Assembly: GCF_900105315.1 (NCBI RefSeq)
Contig: NZ_LT629766.1
Coordinates: forward strand, 1,116,001 to 1,180,000
Origin: Brevibacterium siliguriense
Lineage (GTDB): Bacteria > Actinomycetota > Actinomycetes > Actinomycetales > Brevibacteriaceae
Reading direction: 5' to 3'
Length of the DNA stretch: 64,000 nt
Notes under the pieces: generated by a model
Databases searched by the model: none
Seen by the model: the letters and a program-made list of their open reading frames with translations, nothing else
What the model was told of the DNA's origin: nothing
Position numbers and translations under genes: made by a program
Part shown: one piece after another, positions 48,803 through 57,590 of the stretch
Layout of the letters: each line of letters opens with the position of its first letter
How positions within the stretch are numbered: position 1 is the first letter of the stretch

Positions 48803-48953
48803 CCACCTCCTCGGCGCCCGTCGTCTGAGGGAGATTATAGCGAGGCGATCGGGATGTCCTTCGTGCGGAACGAGACTGCGAGACGGTGGACGGCTCCGAC
48901 GCGCAATCAAGGGTGGTTACCGCGAGTGTCTCGGGATAAGGCACGATAGTGCT

Positions 48954-49757
48954 GTGATCAGATGGATTCGAGTAGCCGTCGCCCTGGTGCTGGTGTTGGC
49001 CCTCAGCGCTTCCGTGTACTGGGGCTATACGCTGTTCCTGCTGGCGACCGGGCTCATCGTCTTCGGCGTCGCCTACGGTTGGCCGCGCCTGACGGACTCC
49101 CCGCAGCCGCGGGCGACCTCGATCATGCTCGCTCTCTTCGGAGTCGGCGGCCTCTTCGCCGCCTGGCAGGACTCCACGGCTCCCTACCTCGACTGGCTGC
49201 CTGTGCTCGCCGGCCTGGGCCTGCTGTGGACCTTCGTACAGAACCTCACCCGCGGAATCGGCGCCTCCTACGCGGTGGCGAACGTGTCCGCTCAGGTCTC
49301 CGGTCTCGTCATCGTGCTGTCGGCCAGCACTTGGGTCGCAGCGATCACGGTCCCCGGTGACAAGGAGGCCATCGTCATCGGCCTCGCCTCGCTCATCGTG
49401 GCGCAGTGCATGACCGCGCTGCCGTGGCCGGCGATCTACACCTCGCCCTTGGCCATCGCGATGTCCACGGCCGTGGCGGGGATTCTGACGGTGCTCGTGT
49501 TCGCACCCGCGATCTCCCTGGCCAGTTCGCTCAGCCTCGGTGTCGTCATGGGGCTGCTCGTCGCGGCGGTCGATCGGATGCTCGGGCTCGTCGCCTATGC
49601 GAAGTTCCAGGCCGCCAACCTGGAGGCCTCGCAGAACATCGAGGTGAAGAAGAACGTCGAGAAGGCCCGCAGCTTCGCCGTTCAGCTCGCCCTCGGTGCC
49701 GCTCCGATCGCACTCGGCGGAGTCGTCGTCTACGCACTCGAACGCGTCGCTTCCTGA
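48954..49757 (+). CDS. Actinobacterial multi-pass membrane protein
   Basis: A 267-residue protein with about seven hydrophobic helices and a GTG start. It contains no motif I can tie to a function. A charged loop (AKFQAANLEASQNIEVKKNVEKARS) separates the last two helices. It is divergent from the GlnR operon. Similar proteins are widespread as conserved hypotheticals in this phylum. A permease or envelope role is possible but unsupported. Confidence 0.65.
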   Translation: MIRWIRVAVALVLVLALSASVYWGYTLFLLATGLIVFGVAYGWPRLTDSPQPRATSIMLALFGVGGLFAAWQDSTAPYLDWLPVLAGLGLLWTFVQNLTRGIGASYAVANVSAQVSGLVIVLSASTWVAAITVPGDKEAIVIGLASLIVAQCMTALPWPAIYTSPLAIAMSTAVAGILTVLVFAPAISLASSLSLGVVMGLLVAAVDRMLGLVAYAKFQAANLEASQNIEVKKNVEKARSFAVQLALGAAPIALGGVVVYALERVAS

Positions 49758-49804
49758 TCCGGGCTGAATGCACATCGCTTTGTCAGGAACTGTAGACTGA
49801 GAGT

Positions 49805-49921
49805 ATGGAAAATCTTGTTGCTCTCGAAATCGTCTTCTCCAGCCTCGTCGGCATCGCCGCTCTCGGTGCCCTGGGTGTCGGAGTCAAGGTCGTCACATCG
49901 CTGTTCAAAGACAACCGCTGA
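49805..49921 (+). CDS. 38-residue hydrophobic microprotein
   Basis: ATG at 49805 to TGA at 49921. The protein starts MENLVALEIVFSSLVGIAAL, continues with a Gly/Val-rich hydrophobic helix and ends KVVTSLFKDNR. One transmembrane helix with a basic C-terminus. It lies six bases before the nitrobindin-like gene, which lacks its own ribosome site, so coupling is likely. Function unknown. Confidence 0.55.
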   Translation: MENLVALEIVFSSLVGIAALGALGVGVKVVTSLFKDNR

Positions 49922-49927
49922 TCCCTT

Positions 49928-50530
49928 ATGGTGATCGAACTCGATGACTCGGTCCATTCCGAGCTCGTCCCGCTGTCCTGGCTGATCGGGTCGTGGGAAG
50001 GCGTCGGCGTCGTCGGCTATGCGGACACTCCTGAGAAGCAGTTCGGCCAGCGCATCGACTTCGTCGCGCATGAGGGCACACCCTTCCTGCAGTACACTGC
50101 GCATGCCTGGCTGCTCAGCGAATCCGGGGAACTCGAGTCGACCCTGACTCTCGAAACCGGGATCTGGCAGCTCGTGCGTCAGCACGACGCCGGTGACGTC
50201 GGACCGGGCATGATGGTGCCGACCGAACCGCAGAGCTTCACCACCGCTGCCGCGGTCGAGACCCTGCGCACGAACGACGAAGCCTTCGAGATCGAAGCCG
50301 AGATCGTCCACCCGCACGGAGTCATGGAACTCTACGCCGGCACCGTCAAGGGCCCGCGCATCGATCTGGCCACCGACGTGGTGGCCCGGACCAAGACCGC
50401 GAAGGAGTACACCGCCTCGACGCGGATGTACGGGCTTGTCGGCGGCGAACTCATGTGGGCCTGGGATATGGCAGCCATGGGCCACGAACTCGCCTCCCAC
50501 TCCTCTGCCAGATTGAAGAAGCTGTCTTAA
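49928..50530 (+). CDS. FABP/nitrobindin-like heme-binding protein
   Basis: A 200-residue beta-barrel protein of the DUF1794 family. The family motif GSWEGVG lies near residue 21, and the C-terminal AWDMAAMGHELASHSSARLKK carries the histidine that binds heme in nitrobindins. These proteins handle peroxynitrite or NO. It directly precedes ygfZ (one base between stop and ATG), a pairing I know from other actinobacteria. Confidence 0.85.
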   Translation: MVIELDDSVHSELVPLSWLIGSWEGVGVVGYADTPEKQFGQRIDFVAHEGTPFLQYTAHAWLLSESGELESTLTLETGIWQLVRQHDAGDVGPGMMVPTEPQSFTTAAAVETLRTNDEAFEIEAEIVHPHGVMELYAGTVKGPRIDLATDVVARTKTAKEYTASTRMYGLVGGELMWAWDMAAMGHELASHSSARLKKLS

Positions 50531-50531
50531 G

Positions 50532-51743
50532 ATGACTGATCCCGTGTCGCCGAATTCTGATTCCCACGATTCGCCGTCGCCGGAGAACACCGACACCCAC
50601 ACCGAGGCGGCTCGTCGCTCGTCGCTGGCGCGCGGACTGAGCTCGACCGCGGTGCTCGGGGCCGGCGACCTCGCCGAGACTCCCATCCACTACGGAGCCT
50701 CCCTGCGCGAGCAGCGCGTGCTTGAGGAGAAGGACGGTCTCGTCGACCTCGCCCACCTCCGCGTGCTGCGTCTGAGCGGACCCGACCGTCTGACCTGGCT
50801 GAACTCGATCACCACGCAGAAGATCGACACCCTGGCGCCCGGCGTGTCCACGGAAACACTCGTGCTCGACCCGAACGGCCGCATCGAGGGCTGGCTCAGG
50901 CTCGTCGACGACGGTGAAGCGCTGTGGGCGATCAGCGATCTCCATACCGATGAGACTCTGGACTTCCTGCGCAAGATGGTCTTCATGATGCGCGTCGAGA
51001 TCGAGGATCTCAGCGACGACTATCAGTGCTTCGGCGCCATCACCTCTCTGCCCGAAGCCCTGCCCGTCACCCGGACCTGGTCCGATCCGTGGCCGCATAT
51101 CGGTGCCGGTTCGGCCTCCTACGCGCAGATCGACATCGGTCAGGAAGTCGCCGCCACGAACCATCCCGGTCTCGAGACTCCGTTCGTCATCGGAATCGTC
51201 AAGCGCTCCGACCTGCAGGGACTGTCTGCGAAGAACTTCGACATGGTCGGCTTCGATGCCTGGGAGGCGCTGCGGATCGCCGCGTGGCGACCGGGCCGGA
51301 ACGAAATCGACCATAAGGCCCTCGTCGGCGAACTCGACCTGCTGCGCACGGCCGTGCATCTGGCCAAGGGCTGCTACCGGGGACAGGAAGCGGTGGCACG
51401 CGTTCACAATCTGGGTCAGCCGCCCAGGCGATTGACCTTCGTTCATCTCGACGGGTCCGGGCACATCGCTCCGGATCCCGGCACCGAGGCGTTCGCCGAG
51501 GTCCGCGGGTCCGAACGATCCGTGGGCACTCTGACCTCGGTGACCGTGCACTGGGAGCTCGGACCGATCGGCCTGGCCGTGGTCAAACGGAACCTGGCAC
51601 CCGAGGCGCAGCTGAGCTTCGAAATCGGTGACAGCGAACGCGTCATCGGCGCTCAGGAGACGATCGTCGTGCCGATGCGCGAGCACGAGCGCGTGCTTCC
51701 GGAGCGGAATAAGGACGTCGACGCCCGCAGCCAGAACCGCTGA
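50532..51743 (+). CDS. ygfZ: Folate-binding YgfZ/GcvT-like protein
   Basis: A 403-residue aminomethyltransferase-fold protein. The diagnostic motif KGCYRGQEAVAR, with the conserved cysteine, is near residue 278. The preceding DLAHLRVLRLSGPDRLTWLNSITTQ is the folate-binding N-terminal region. YgfZ uses tetrahydrofolate to help assemble or repair Fe-S proteins. The N-terminal 55 residues are low-complexity. It is coupled to the nitrobindin-like gene, which fits a joint role in oxidative or nitrosative damage. Confidence 0.9.
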   Translation: MTDPVSPNSDSHDSPSPENTDTHTEAARRSSLARGLSSTAVLGAGDLAETPIHYGASLREQRVLEEKDGLVDLAHLRVLRLSGPDRLTWLNSITTQKIDTLAPGVSTETLVLDPNGRIEGWLRLVDDGEALWAISDLHTDETLDFLRKMVFMMRVEIEDLSDDYQCFGAITSLPEALPVTRTWSDPWPHIGAGSASYAQIDIGQEVAATNHPGLETPFVIGIVKRSDLQGLSAKNFDMVGFDAWEALRIAAWRPGRNEIDHKALVGELDLLRTAVHLAKGCYRGQEAVARVHNLGQPPRRLTFVHLDGSGHIAPDPGTEAFAEVRGSERSVGTLTSVTVHWELGPIGLAVVKRNLAPEAQLSFEIGDSERVIGAQETIVVPMREHERVLPERNKDVDARSQNR

Positions 51744-51766
51744 CTCGGGCGAGCATCGGTCACGGT

Positions 51767-51783
51767 TCGAATCGGCGATTCGA
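51767..51783. promoter_or_regulatory. Dyad between ygfZ and gabT
   Basis: TCGAATC-ggc-GATTCGA is a perfect 7-bp dyad 24 bases after the ygfZ stop. It could be a short terminator for ygfZ or an operator for gabT; the short stem makes a protein site as likely. Confidence 0.4.
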
Positions 51784-51918
51784 GGGTCGGTGCAGGGCAA
51801 CGGATTTCGTACCCGATCGGGGCCGAATCGTCGGGTTCGTCTCCGCGCGGAGGGCGGTTATGCTCAGCCCTCGGACGGTAAGTGACAAAAACCGTCGATT
51901 GCCCCTATTCTTCCCCTT

Positions 51919-53283
51919 ATGACAGCTTTGGAGATTGGCGGCGAAGCTCTGCCGCAGGAACGTAAGATCGTCACTGAGATTCCGGGACCGAAGTCCCGTG
52001 AGATCGAGGAACGTCGCAAGTCTGCCGTGGCGACCGGTGTCGGTTCGAGCCTGCCCGCCTATGTGGTGGCGGCCGGCGGCGGCATCCTCAAGGACGCCGA
52101 CGGCAACCAGCTCATCGACCTCGGCTCCGGCATCGCCGTGACCACGGCCGGCAATTCGAACCCACGCGTGGTCGAGAACGCGAAGGCTCAGCTCGAGGCC
52201 TTCACCCACACCTGCTTCATGGTCAACCCGTACGAGAGCTACGTCGAGGTAGCAGAAGCTCTCAACCGGCTGACCCCCGGTGACCACGAGAAGCGCACCG
52301 TGCTGCTCAACTCCGGTGCCGAGGCCGTCGAGAACGCAGTGAAGATCGCTCGCGCCCACACCGGCCGCGACGCCGTCGTCGTCTTCGACCACGCCTACCA
52401 CGGGCGCACCAACCTGACCATGGCGATGACCGCGAAGGCCGCCCCCTACAAGGCTGGCTTCGGTCCCTTCGCCGGTGAGGTCTACCGCGCACCTATGTCC
52501 TACCCGTTCCGCGACAACGATGCAGCCGGAACGAAGATCAGCGGTGAGGATGCGGCCAAGCGCGTCATCACGATGATCGAGAAGCAGATCGGCTCCGAGT
52601 ACGTCGCCGCGATCGTCATCGAACCCATCCAGGGTGAGGGCGGCTTCATCGTCCCGGCCGAGGGCTTCCTGCCCACGCTCGTCGACTACGCCCGCGAAAA
52701 GGGCATCGTCTTCGTCGCCGACGAAGTGCAGGCCGGATTCGCCCGCACCGGCAAGATGTTTGCCTCCGAGTGGGAGGGCATCGTGCCCGACCTCATCACC
52801 ACGGCCAAGGGCATCGCCGGCGGTCTGCCGCTGTCGGCTGTGACCGGTCGCGCGGACATCATGGACTCGGTCGGACCGGGCCGCCTCGGCGGAACCTACG
52901 GCGGCAACCCCACCGCCTGCGCCGCTGCCCTCGGTGCGATCGCCGCCTACGAAGAAGACGGACTGGCTGATCGGGCAGGACACATCGGTGAGATCATCGT
53001 CGACCGCCTGACGAAGCTGCAGTCGAAGTACCCCGAGGTCGGCGACATCCGCGGCCGCGGAGCCATGATCGCCGCCGAGTTCGTCGAGCACGACTCGATC
53101 GAGCCGAACGCGGATCTGGTCAAGAAGATCGCGGATTACTGTGCGAAAAACGGCGTCCTCGTGCTCACCACGGGAACCTTCAGCAACATCCTGCGCTTCC
53201 TGCCGCCGCTGACGATCTCCGACGAGCTCCTCCACGACGCCTTCGACGTCATCGAGGCCGGCCTCGCCGAACTCCTCGGCTAA
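51919..53283 (+). CDS. gabT: 4-aminobutyrate aminotransferase
   Basis: A 454-residue class III PLP aminotransferase of the GabT branch. It converts GABA plus 2-oxoglutarate to succinate semialdehyde plus glutamate. Seen: LLNSGAEAVENAVKIAR, the DEVQAGFARTGKMF cofactor Asp region, and the PLP lysine in TTAKGIAGGLPL. No ribosome site precedes the ATG; the upstream sequence is pyrimidine-rich, with TATTCT at 51903-51908 suitably placed as a -10 box, so the mRNA may be leaderless. A PucR regulator two genes downstream is a candidate controller. Confidence 0.92.
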   Translation: MTALEIGGEALPQERKIVTEIPGPKSREIEERRKSAVATGVGSSLPAYVVAAGGGILKDADGNQLIDLGSGIAVTTAGNSNPRVVENAKAQLEAFTHTCFMVNPYESYVEVAEALNRLTPGDHEKRTVLLNSGAEAVENAVKIARAHTGRDAVVVFDHAYHGRTNLTMAMTAKAAPYKAGFGPFAGEVYRAPMSYPFRDNDAAGTKISGEDAAKRVITMIEKQIGSEYVAAIVIEPIQGEGGFIVPAEGFLPTLVDYAREKGIVFVADEVQAGFARTGKMFASEWEGIVPDLITTAKGIAGGLPLSAVTGRADIMDSVGPGRLGGTYGGNPTACAAALGAIAAYEEDGLADRAGHIGEIIVDRLTKLQSKYPEVGDIRGRGAMIAAEFVEHDSIEPNADLVKKIADYCAKNGVLVLTTGTFSNILRFLPPLTISDELLHDAFDVIEAGLAELLG

Positions 53284-53299
53284 AAACCTCCCAATTACC

Positions 53300-53351
53300 A
53301 CCTGACGGCGGCCCAGCAACCTTGCGCGAGGTTGCTGGGCCGCCGTCAGGT
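53300..53351 (+). terminator. Perfect 23-bp hairpin after gabT
   Basis: Arms 53300-53322 and 53329-53351 are exactly complementary over 23 bp around a 6-nt loop (tgcgcg). The stem begins 17 bases after the gabT stop. There is no T-tract, and it is the most perfect inverted repeat in the window. It separates gabT from the downstream kinase gene on the same strand. Confidence 0.8.
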
Positions 53352-53403
53352 AGTTCTGGAGGGTCTGTTCGACGGAACTGACAGATGTAGCACAATGGAG
53401 GCC

Positions 53404-54828
53404 ATGACTTCAGAGTTCGACAGAGGGACCGGCGCCCCGGCCCGAGTATGGCGCTTCCTCCGGGGGCCGCGCTTCATCGATCTGCCGATCCGCCTGCTGG
53501 CCCTCATCATGGGCCTGACGATCCTCGTGCCCGGCTCCTTCGAGATCACGGAGCCCCGTTACTCGGCCCTGCTCATCCTCGCCTACGCGCTCATCGTCCT
53601 CGCTGCGTTCCTGCCGCTGAGCATCGTCATCGCGACGACCGGTCTGGGCATTGCGTTCTCCACGCTCTACCCGGACCTGGAGAACATGTTCCCCGAGGCG
53701 CTCATCCTCGCCACCGCAGTCCTGATCAGCCGCCGCCGTTGGATCGGCTTCGCGATCGGCACCATCGGGCTGGTGGTCTATCTCGGTGCATCGACCCGGC
53801 TCGGATCGTATGACGCCGGTTTCGAAGGACTCACCGACCTGGGCTACGGCTGGCTGACCTACTCGATCCTCGGTCTGTGCGCGTCCTTCGTCGAGGCCCG
53901 CATCCGCAGCGAGATCGAGCGTCGCGAACGCGCCGCCGTCGACCACCAGAAGTCGCTCGACGCCATGCGTGCCCGGTTCACCAGCGACATGCACGACACC
54001 ATCTCGCACTCTCTGACCACCGAGTCCGCGATCATCCGCACCTTGGCGAAGGAAAGCGATTCGGAGACCGCGGACCGCCTCCTCGCCGAGCTGGCGCTGG
54101 TCAACGCGGAAGCCACCAAACGGCTCCGGCAGCTGGTGACGAGCCTGAGCCAGTGGGAGACCGAGAGCTGCACCGGGGACTCCGCGACCTCCCGGATCCG
54201 ATTCCGCACCGAGGCGGAGCAGCTGACGACCGCGATCGAAGACGGGTGCGCGGCCGGTTCCGTTCCGCTGACCACCGAGCTCTCCCAGCTGCCGACATTC
54301 GCGACCGGCACGCTGTCGCACCATTTCCGAGCCGTCATGCTCGAGCTCGCCACGAACGTCATCCGCCACTCCGCCCCGGGCACACCCTCCACCCTCGCCG
54401 TCGAGATGCGAGGCGGCAGCGGGGACCGCGGCGAGCTGCTCTGCCGCAGCACGAACGAATCCCCGACCGCGCTGACCCAGGCACCTCGATCGCTGTCCCG
54501 CCGAGCCACGGCCGTTGGCGGCGTCTGCCAGGTGGGCGCAGATGATCGGAAGAGAACCGTCGTCGAGGTGGCCCTGCCGATCCGCTTCATCTCCCCCTCC
54601 GCGCAGGCTTCTTCGAACGCAGACATGATCGACGTCGTCGATGAGGACTTCGACACCAGCGCCGAGGTGCTCGGCGCGAGCCCGACTTCTGCTCCGATCG
54701 TCGGTTCCACCGGCCCCACCGGCTTCGTTGGCTCCGACGCCACCGGTTCAGATGTCGCAGGCGGAGAGACCGACCGCCGCGGCAATGGTCGCCGCACGAA
54801 GGGCGACCGAGACAAGGTCGACGCCTGA
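53404..54828 (+). CDS. NarL-type sensor kinase with degenerate ATP-binding domain
   Basis: A 474-residue membrane protein. Four or five helices fill residues about 25-165, followed by a linker and a DHp-like helix (RFTSDMHDTISHSLTTESAI, with His near 200). The ATPase region has an N-box-like ELATNVIRHS, but the DxGxG and GxGLxG boxes are absent; the aligned part reads RSLSRRATAVGG. A long acidic/Gly tail follows. An ATG three codons earlier (53395) is an alternative start. It overlaps the response regulator (TGATG), so it should be its partner, but activity may be altered. Confidence 0.8.
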   Translation: MTSEFDRGTGAPARVWRFLRGPRFIDLPIRLLALIMGLTILVPGSFEITEPRYSALLILAYALIVLAAFLPLSIVIATTGLGIAFSTLYPDLENMFPEALILATAVLISRRRWIGFAIGTIGLVVYLGASTRLGSYDAGFEGLTDLGYGWLTYSILGLCASFVEARIRSEIERRERAAVDHQKSLDAMRARFTSDMHDTISHSLTTESAIIRTLAKESDSETADRLLAELALVNAEATKRLRQLVTSLSQWETESCTGDSATSRIRFRTEAEQLTTAIEDGCAAGSVPLTTELSQLPTFATGTLSHHFRAVMLELATNVIRHSAPGTPSTLAVEMRGGSGDRGELLCRSTNESPTALTQAPRSLSRRATAVGGVCQVGADDRKRTVVEVALPIRFISPSAQASSNADMIDVVDEDFDTSAEVLGASPTSAPIVGSTGPTGFVGSDATGSDVAGGETDRRGNGRRTKGDRDKVDA

Positions 54829-55496
54829 TGGCCTCGGAATCCGCCGATCGCACCTCCGTCCTCGTCGTCGACGACGATTCATGGACGACTCGTGCAGTCA
54901 CAGCGACACTCGATGAAGAGGGTTCCTTCCGCGTCCTCGACCCCGTCCACTCCGGGGAGGAGGCCATCGCGGCCTTCGACGCCGAACGTCCCGACCTCGT
55001 CCTCATGGACGTCAACATGCCGCCGGGAATGAGCGGCGTCGATGCGACGGCGGCGATCATGGACCTCGACCCCGAGGCCCGCGTCGTGCTGCTGACGACC
55101 GTGTCACCCGGGCCCGGAATCGCCCGTGGGCTCGAGGCAGGCGCACTCGCCGTTCTCAACAAAGCGGCCGGGGAGAGGGAACTCGTCTCGATCGTGCGGG
55201 CCGCTTCGGCGGGGGAGAGCCCCGAACTGCTCAGAGGGCTGGCCGAGGACATCGTCATCAGCGGCGATCACTTACCCGACGCCCCCGGAGAGGCGCCGCA
55301 GCTGACCGCCCGCGAGATGGATCTGCTCACCCTGCTCTGCCAGGGCCACGGCTACGAGGAGATCGCCGCGGCCCAATCGGTGGCCATGTCCACCGTGAAA
55401 TCGCACGCACGCAACCTGCGCCTCAAACTGGGAGCGCGCAACCTCGCCCAGCTCGTGGTCCGTGCGCTTCAGTTCAAATTCTTCTCCCCGGAATGA
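54828..55496 (+). CDS. NarL/LuxR-family response regulator
   Basis: A 222-residue regulator. The receiver domain has the acidic cluster VVDDD, phosphoacceptor Asp in LVLMDVNMP, and the LTT and LNKAA switch residues. The LuxR helix-turn-helix is at about 165-215 (LTAREMDLLTLLCQGHGYEEIAAAQSVAMSTVKSHARNLRLKLG). It overlaps the kinase gene by one base (TGATG). Targets are unknown; no clear tandem or dyad operator is visible next to it. Confidence 0.9.
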   Translation: MASESADRTSVLVVDDDSWTTRAVTATLDEEGSFRVLDPVHSGEEAIAAFDAERPDLVLMDVNMPPGMSGVDATAAIMDLDPEARVVLLTTVSPGPGIARGLEAGALAVLNKAAGERELVSIVRAASAGESPELLRGLAEDIVISGDHLPDAPGEAPQLTAREMDLLTLLCQGHGYEEIAAAQSVAMSTVKSHARNLRLKLGARNLAQLVVRALQFKFFSPE

Positions 55497-55662
55497 CCCT
55501 CGCCGCCGAGGCGGCCCCTCCCTCGCAACCTCGCCCTCGCCGAGGCGGCCCGCCCAGCCCTCGCGACCCTGCACCCACCGAGGCGGCCCATCCCACCGAA
55601 GCAGCCGGTCCTGCCTGAGCGGTCCTTCCCGGCCGCGGTCGGTCGTTGACTACAGTGGGAGG
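55497..55662. repeat. Degenerate tandem array of the CCGAGGCGGCCC motif
   Basis: The spacer between the response regulator and the PucR gene holds three copies of CCGAGGCGGCCC (from 55507, 55541 and 55578) and a decayed fourth (CCGAAGCAGCC). They are about 34-37 bases apart and embedded in C-rich sequence with repeated CCCTCGC. No gene is apparent. It is a local cluster of the dispersed 11-mer. Confidence 0.65.
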
Positions 55663-57492
55663 ATGACCGACACCGCGAGCCTCAGACTGTCCCGCCTGAT
55701 CCGGGACACGGAGGGGGTCCTCCTGCCGCTGACCGAGATGGCCGACGATGTCGTGGTCGCTCGAGTCGAATTCGGGTTCGATCTGCCGCAGGCTCCGATC
55801 AGTACGCCTGCCGCCGCGCACACTGCCTCGCTCGCCGAGGCGGCAGACCACGGCTCGCTGGGCGGAACCGTGGTCCTCATCACCGAAACGCTGCGCAGCC
55901 CTGCCGGGGTCGCTGCGGTGCTGACCGATTATGCGGGAGCCGCCGCCCTCGTCGTTCCGCCGGGAACGCACAGCCACCTCGGCGATAGGGTCCACCGGCA
56001 GGGGAGTGCGGACCGGGTCCCTGCCCTCCTCGAACGCTCACCCCATGTGACGTGGTCGGAGATCCTCGTGCATCTGCGGCAGCTCACCGAAGGCGCGACG
56101 AGCGCGCTGGCCTGGCCCGACGTCGACGACCTGAGCGCCCTGGCCGCCGTCATCGCCGAAACCACCGACGCTTCGATCACGATCGAAGACCCTGCCTCGC
56201 GTGTGCTCGCACATGCCAACCTCGGCGGCGAACTCGATGAGATCCGACGCGAGACGATCCTGTCCGGGGCCATCCCCGACTGGCGGATCGCCGAGCTCGA
56301 GGAATCCGGTTTTCTCGACATGGTCCGCCGGTCGACCGACGTCGTCGAACGCCCCGCCGAAGGCACCTCACCGGCTCGATCGGTCATCGCTCTGCGCAGC
56401 GAAGGCGAGCTCATCGGCACGATCTGGGCGGCGTACCCGGCCGAGGTCGACCCGGAACCGCTGCGCGAGGTGCTGCGCGACGCAGCCCGTGCGGCCCTGC
56501 CCGTGATGCTGCGGACCCTGCGCAGATCACCCTTCGAGAAGCGCATCCGCAGGGAGGCGCTCGGTGCGATCCTCGCCGGTTCGGCCGACCTCGGGCCGTC
56601 GGCGACCCTGTTGTCGCTGCCGTTCTCGGGCAGCTACTGCGTCCTCGCCTTCACCGAGGTGGCCCCCGAGCGAGAACCGGTCCTGCGGTTCCATCTGCGG
56701 GCCGCCTTCGCCGATGCCGTACTCGCGCACTTAAGCTCCGCAGGAGGCAGTTCCGTCCGGACCAGTCCGGCACACGCCGGCCAGACGAATATCGGCCAGG
56801 CAGGCAACGGCCTTGCACATATCGGTGCGGATCGAGCAGAGGCAGGGCAGGGGAGGCACCTTGCCGCTTTGGTGCAGATGAGCGAGCCGATGAACGCCGA
56901 ACGGGTGCGCGATCACGTGATCGCTGTCCTGCGGAGGTCTCTGCCGACGGCGGAGACTCTGCGCTTCGGAGTGGGCACCCCGGTCGACAGGCTCGACGTC
57001 GTACACCGGTCATGGACCGAGGCCGCCTATATCGTCGACGCCGTGCGAAACAGCACCGAGGACGACCCCGGTTCCGACGACGGTGGCGTCGCGGACACGC
57101 AGACACCCAAGGGCTCGGACGCCCAGGGCGGCCCGGGTGCCCGCGGCCGGATCGTCGGCGCGACCATCCGCGACGTCTCTGCGAGGGTTGCCGGTCTGCA
57201 GGTCGCCGATGTGCTGCTGTCCGCCGATGAGCGGACGAGCAGCAGAGTGCTCGCTCCGGCCCAGGCGCTGGCCGCACACGACGGGAAGCACAACGGCAGC
57301 CTGCTCGACACGCTTCGCGTCTACTTCGCCACGGTCGGCAATTCGGCCGAGGCTTCCCGCCGCCTCCATGTGCACACGAATTCACTGCGGCACCGCCTCG
57401 GCCGCATCGAGGAGATCACCGGCCTCTCGACGGCGGAACCGGCCGAGCGCCTCTGGCTCGAACTCTCGGTGCTCGTTTACGACCGGTCGTGA
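55663..57492 (+). CDS. PucR-family transcriptional regulator
   Basis: A 609-residue regulator. The N-terminal domain (about 20-130) resembles the PucR/CdaR ligand domain. A GGDEF-like central part follows, and the C-terminal helix-turn-helix (HTH_30) reads LLDTLRVYFATVGNSAEASRRLHVHTNSLRHRLGRIEEITGL. Two Ser/Gly-rich inserts lie at about 365-405 and 465-490. GGAGG precedes the ATG. PucR-family proteins control purine, GABA or amino-acid catabolism; gabT and the adjacent decarboxylase are candidate targets. Confidence 0.85.
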   Translation: MTDTASLRLSRLIRDTEGVLLPLTEMADDVVVARVEFGFDLPQAPISTPAAAHTASLAEAADHGSLGGTVVLITETLRSPAGVAAVLTDYAGAAALVVPPGTHSHLGDRVHRQGSADRVPALLERSPHVTWSEILVHLRQLTEGATSALAWPDVDDLSALAAVIAETTDASITIEDPASRVLAHANLGGELDEIRRETILSGAIPDWRIAELEESGFLDMVRRSTDVVERPAEGTSPARSVIALRSEGELIGTIWAAYPAEVDPEPLREVLRDAARAALPVMLRTLRRSPFEKRIRREALGAILAGSADLGPSATLLSLPFSGSYCVLAFTEVAPEREPVLRFHLRAAFADAVLAHLSSAGGSSVRTSPAHAGQTNIGQAGNGLAHIGADRAEAGQGRHLAALVQMSEPMNAERVRDHVIAVLRRSLPTAETLRFGVGTPVDRLDVVHRSWTEAAYIVDAVRNSTEDDPGSDDGGVADTQTPKGSDAQGGPGARGRIVGATIRDVSARVAGLQVADVLLSADERTSSRVLAPAQALAAHDGKHNGSLLDTLRVYFATVGNSAEASRRLHVHTNSLRHRLGRIEEITGLSTAEPAERLWLELSVLVYDRS

Positions 57493-57590
57493 GAAACCTA
57501 CAACCTGCGTGTGCGAAGATTGGCGAAATATCGGCCGTTCTTCGAGGTCAGCCGTCCTAGAGTGACAACAGCTCTCGAACAAAGGACGTT

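Noticed and set aside
51760-53319. 519-codon open frame on the minus strand
   Set aside because: It is antisense to gabT and low-complexity; gabT motifs are unambiguous.
53300-53351. Insertion-sequence terminal repeats
   Set aside because: The arms are adjacent around a 6-nt loop, with no transposase or target duplication; a hairpin is the simpler reading.
55497-55662. CRISPR-like repeat array
   Set aside because: Repeat cores are only about 12 bp, spacing is irregular, and no cas gene is nearby. It is a cluster of the dispersed 11-mer.
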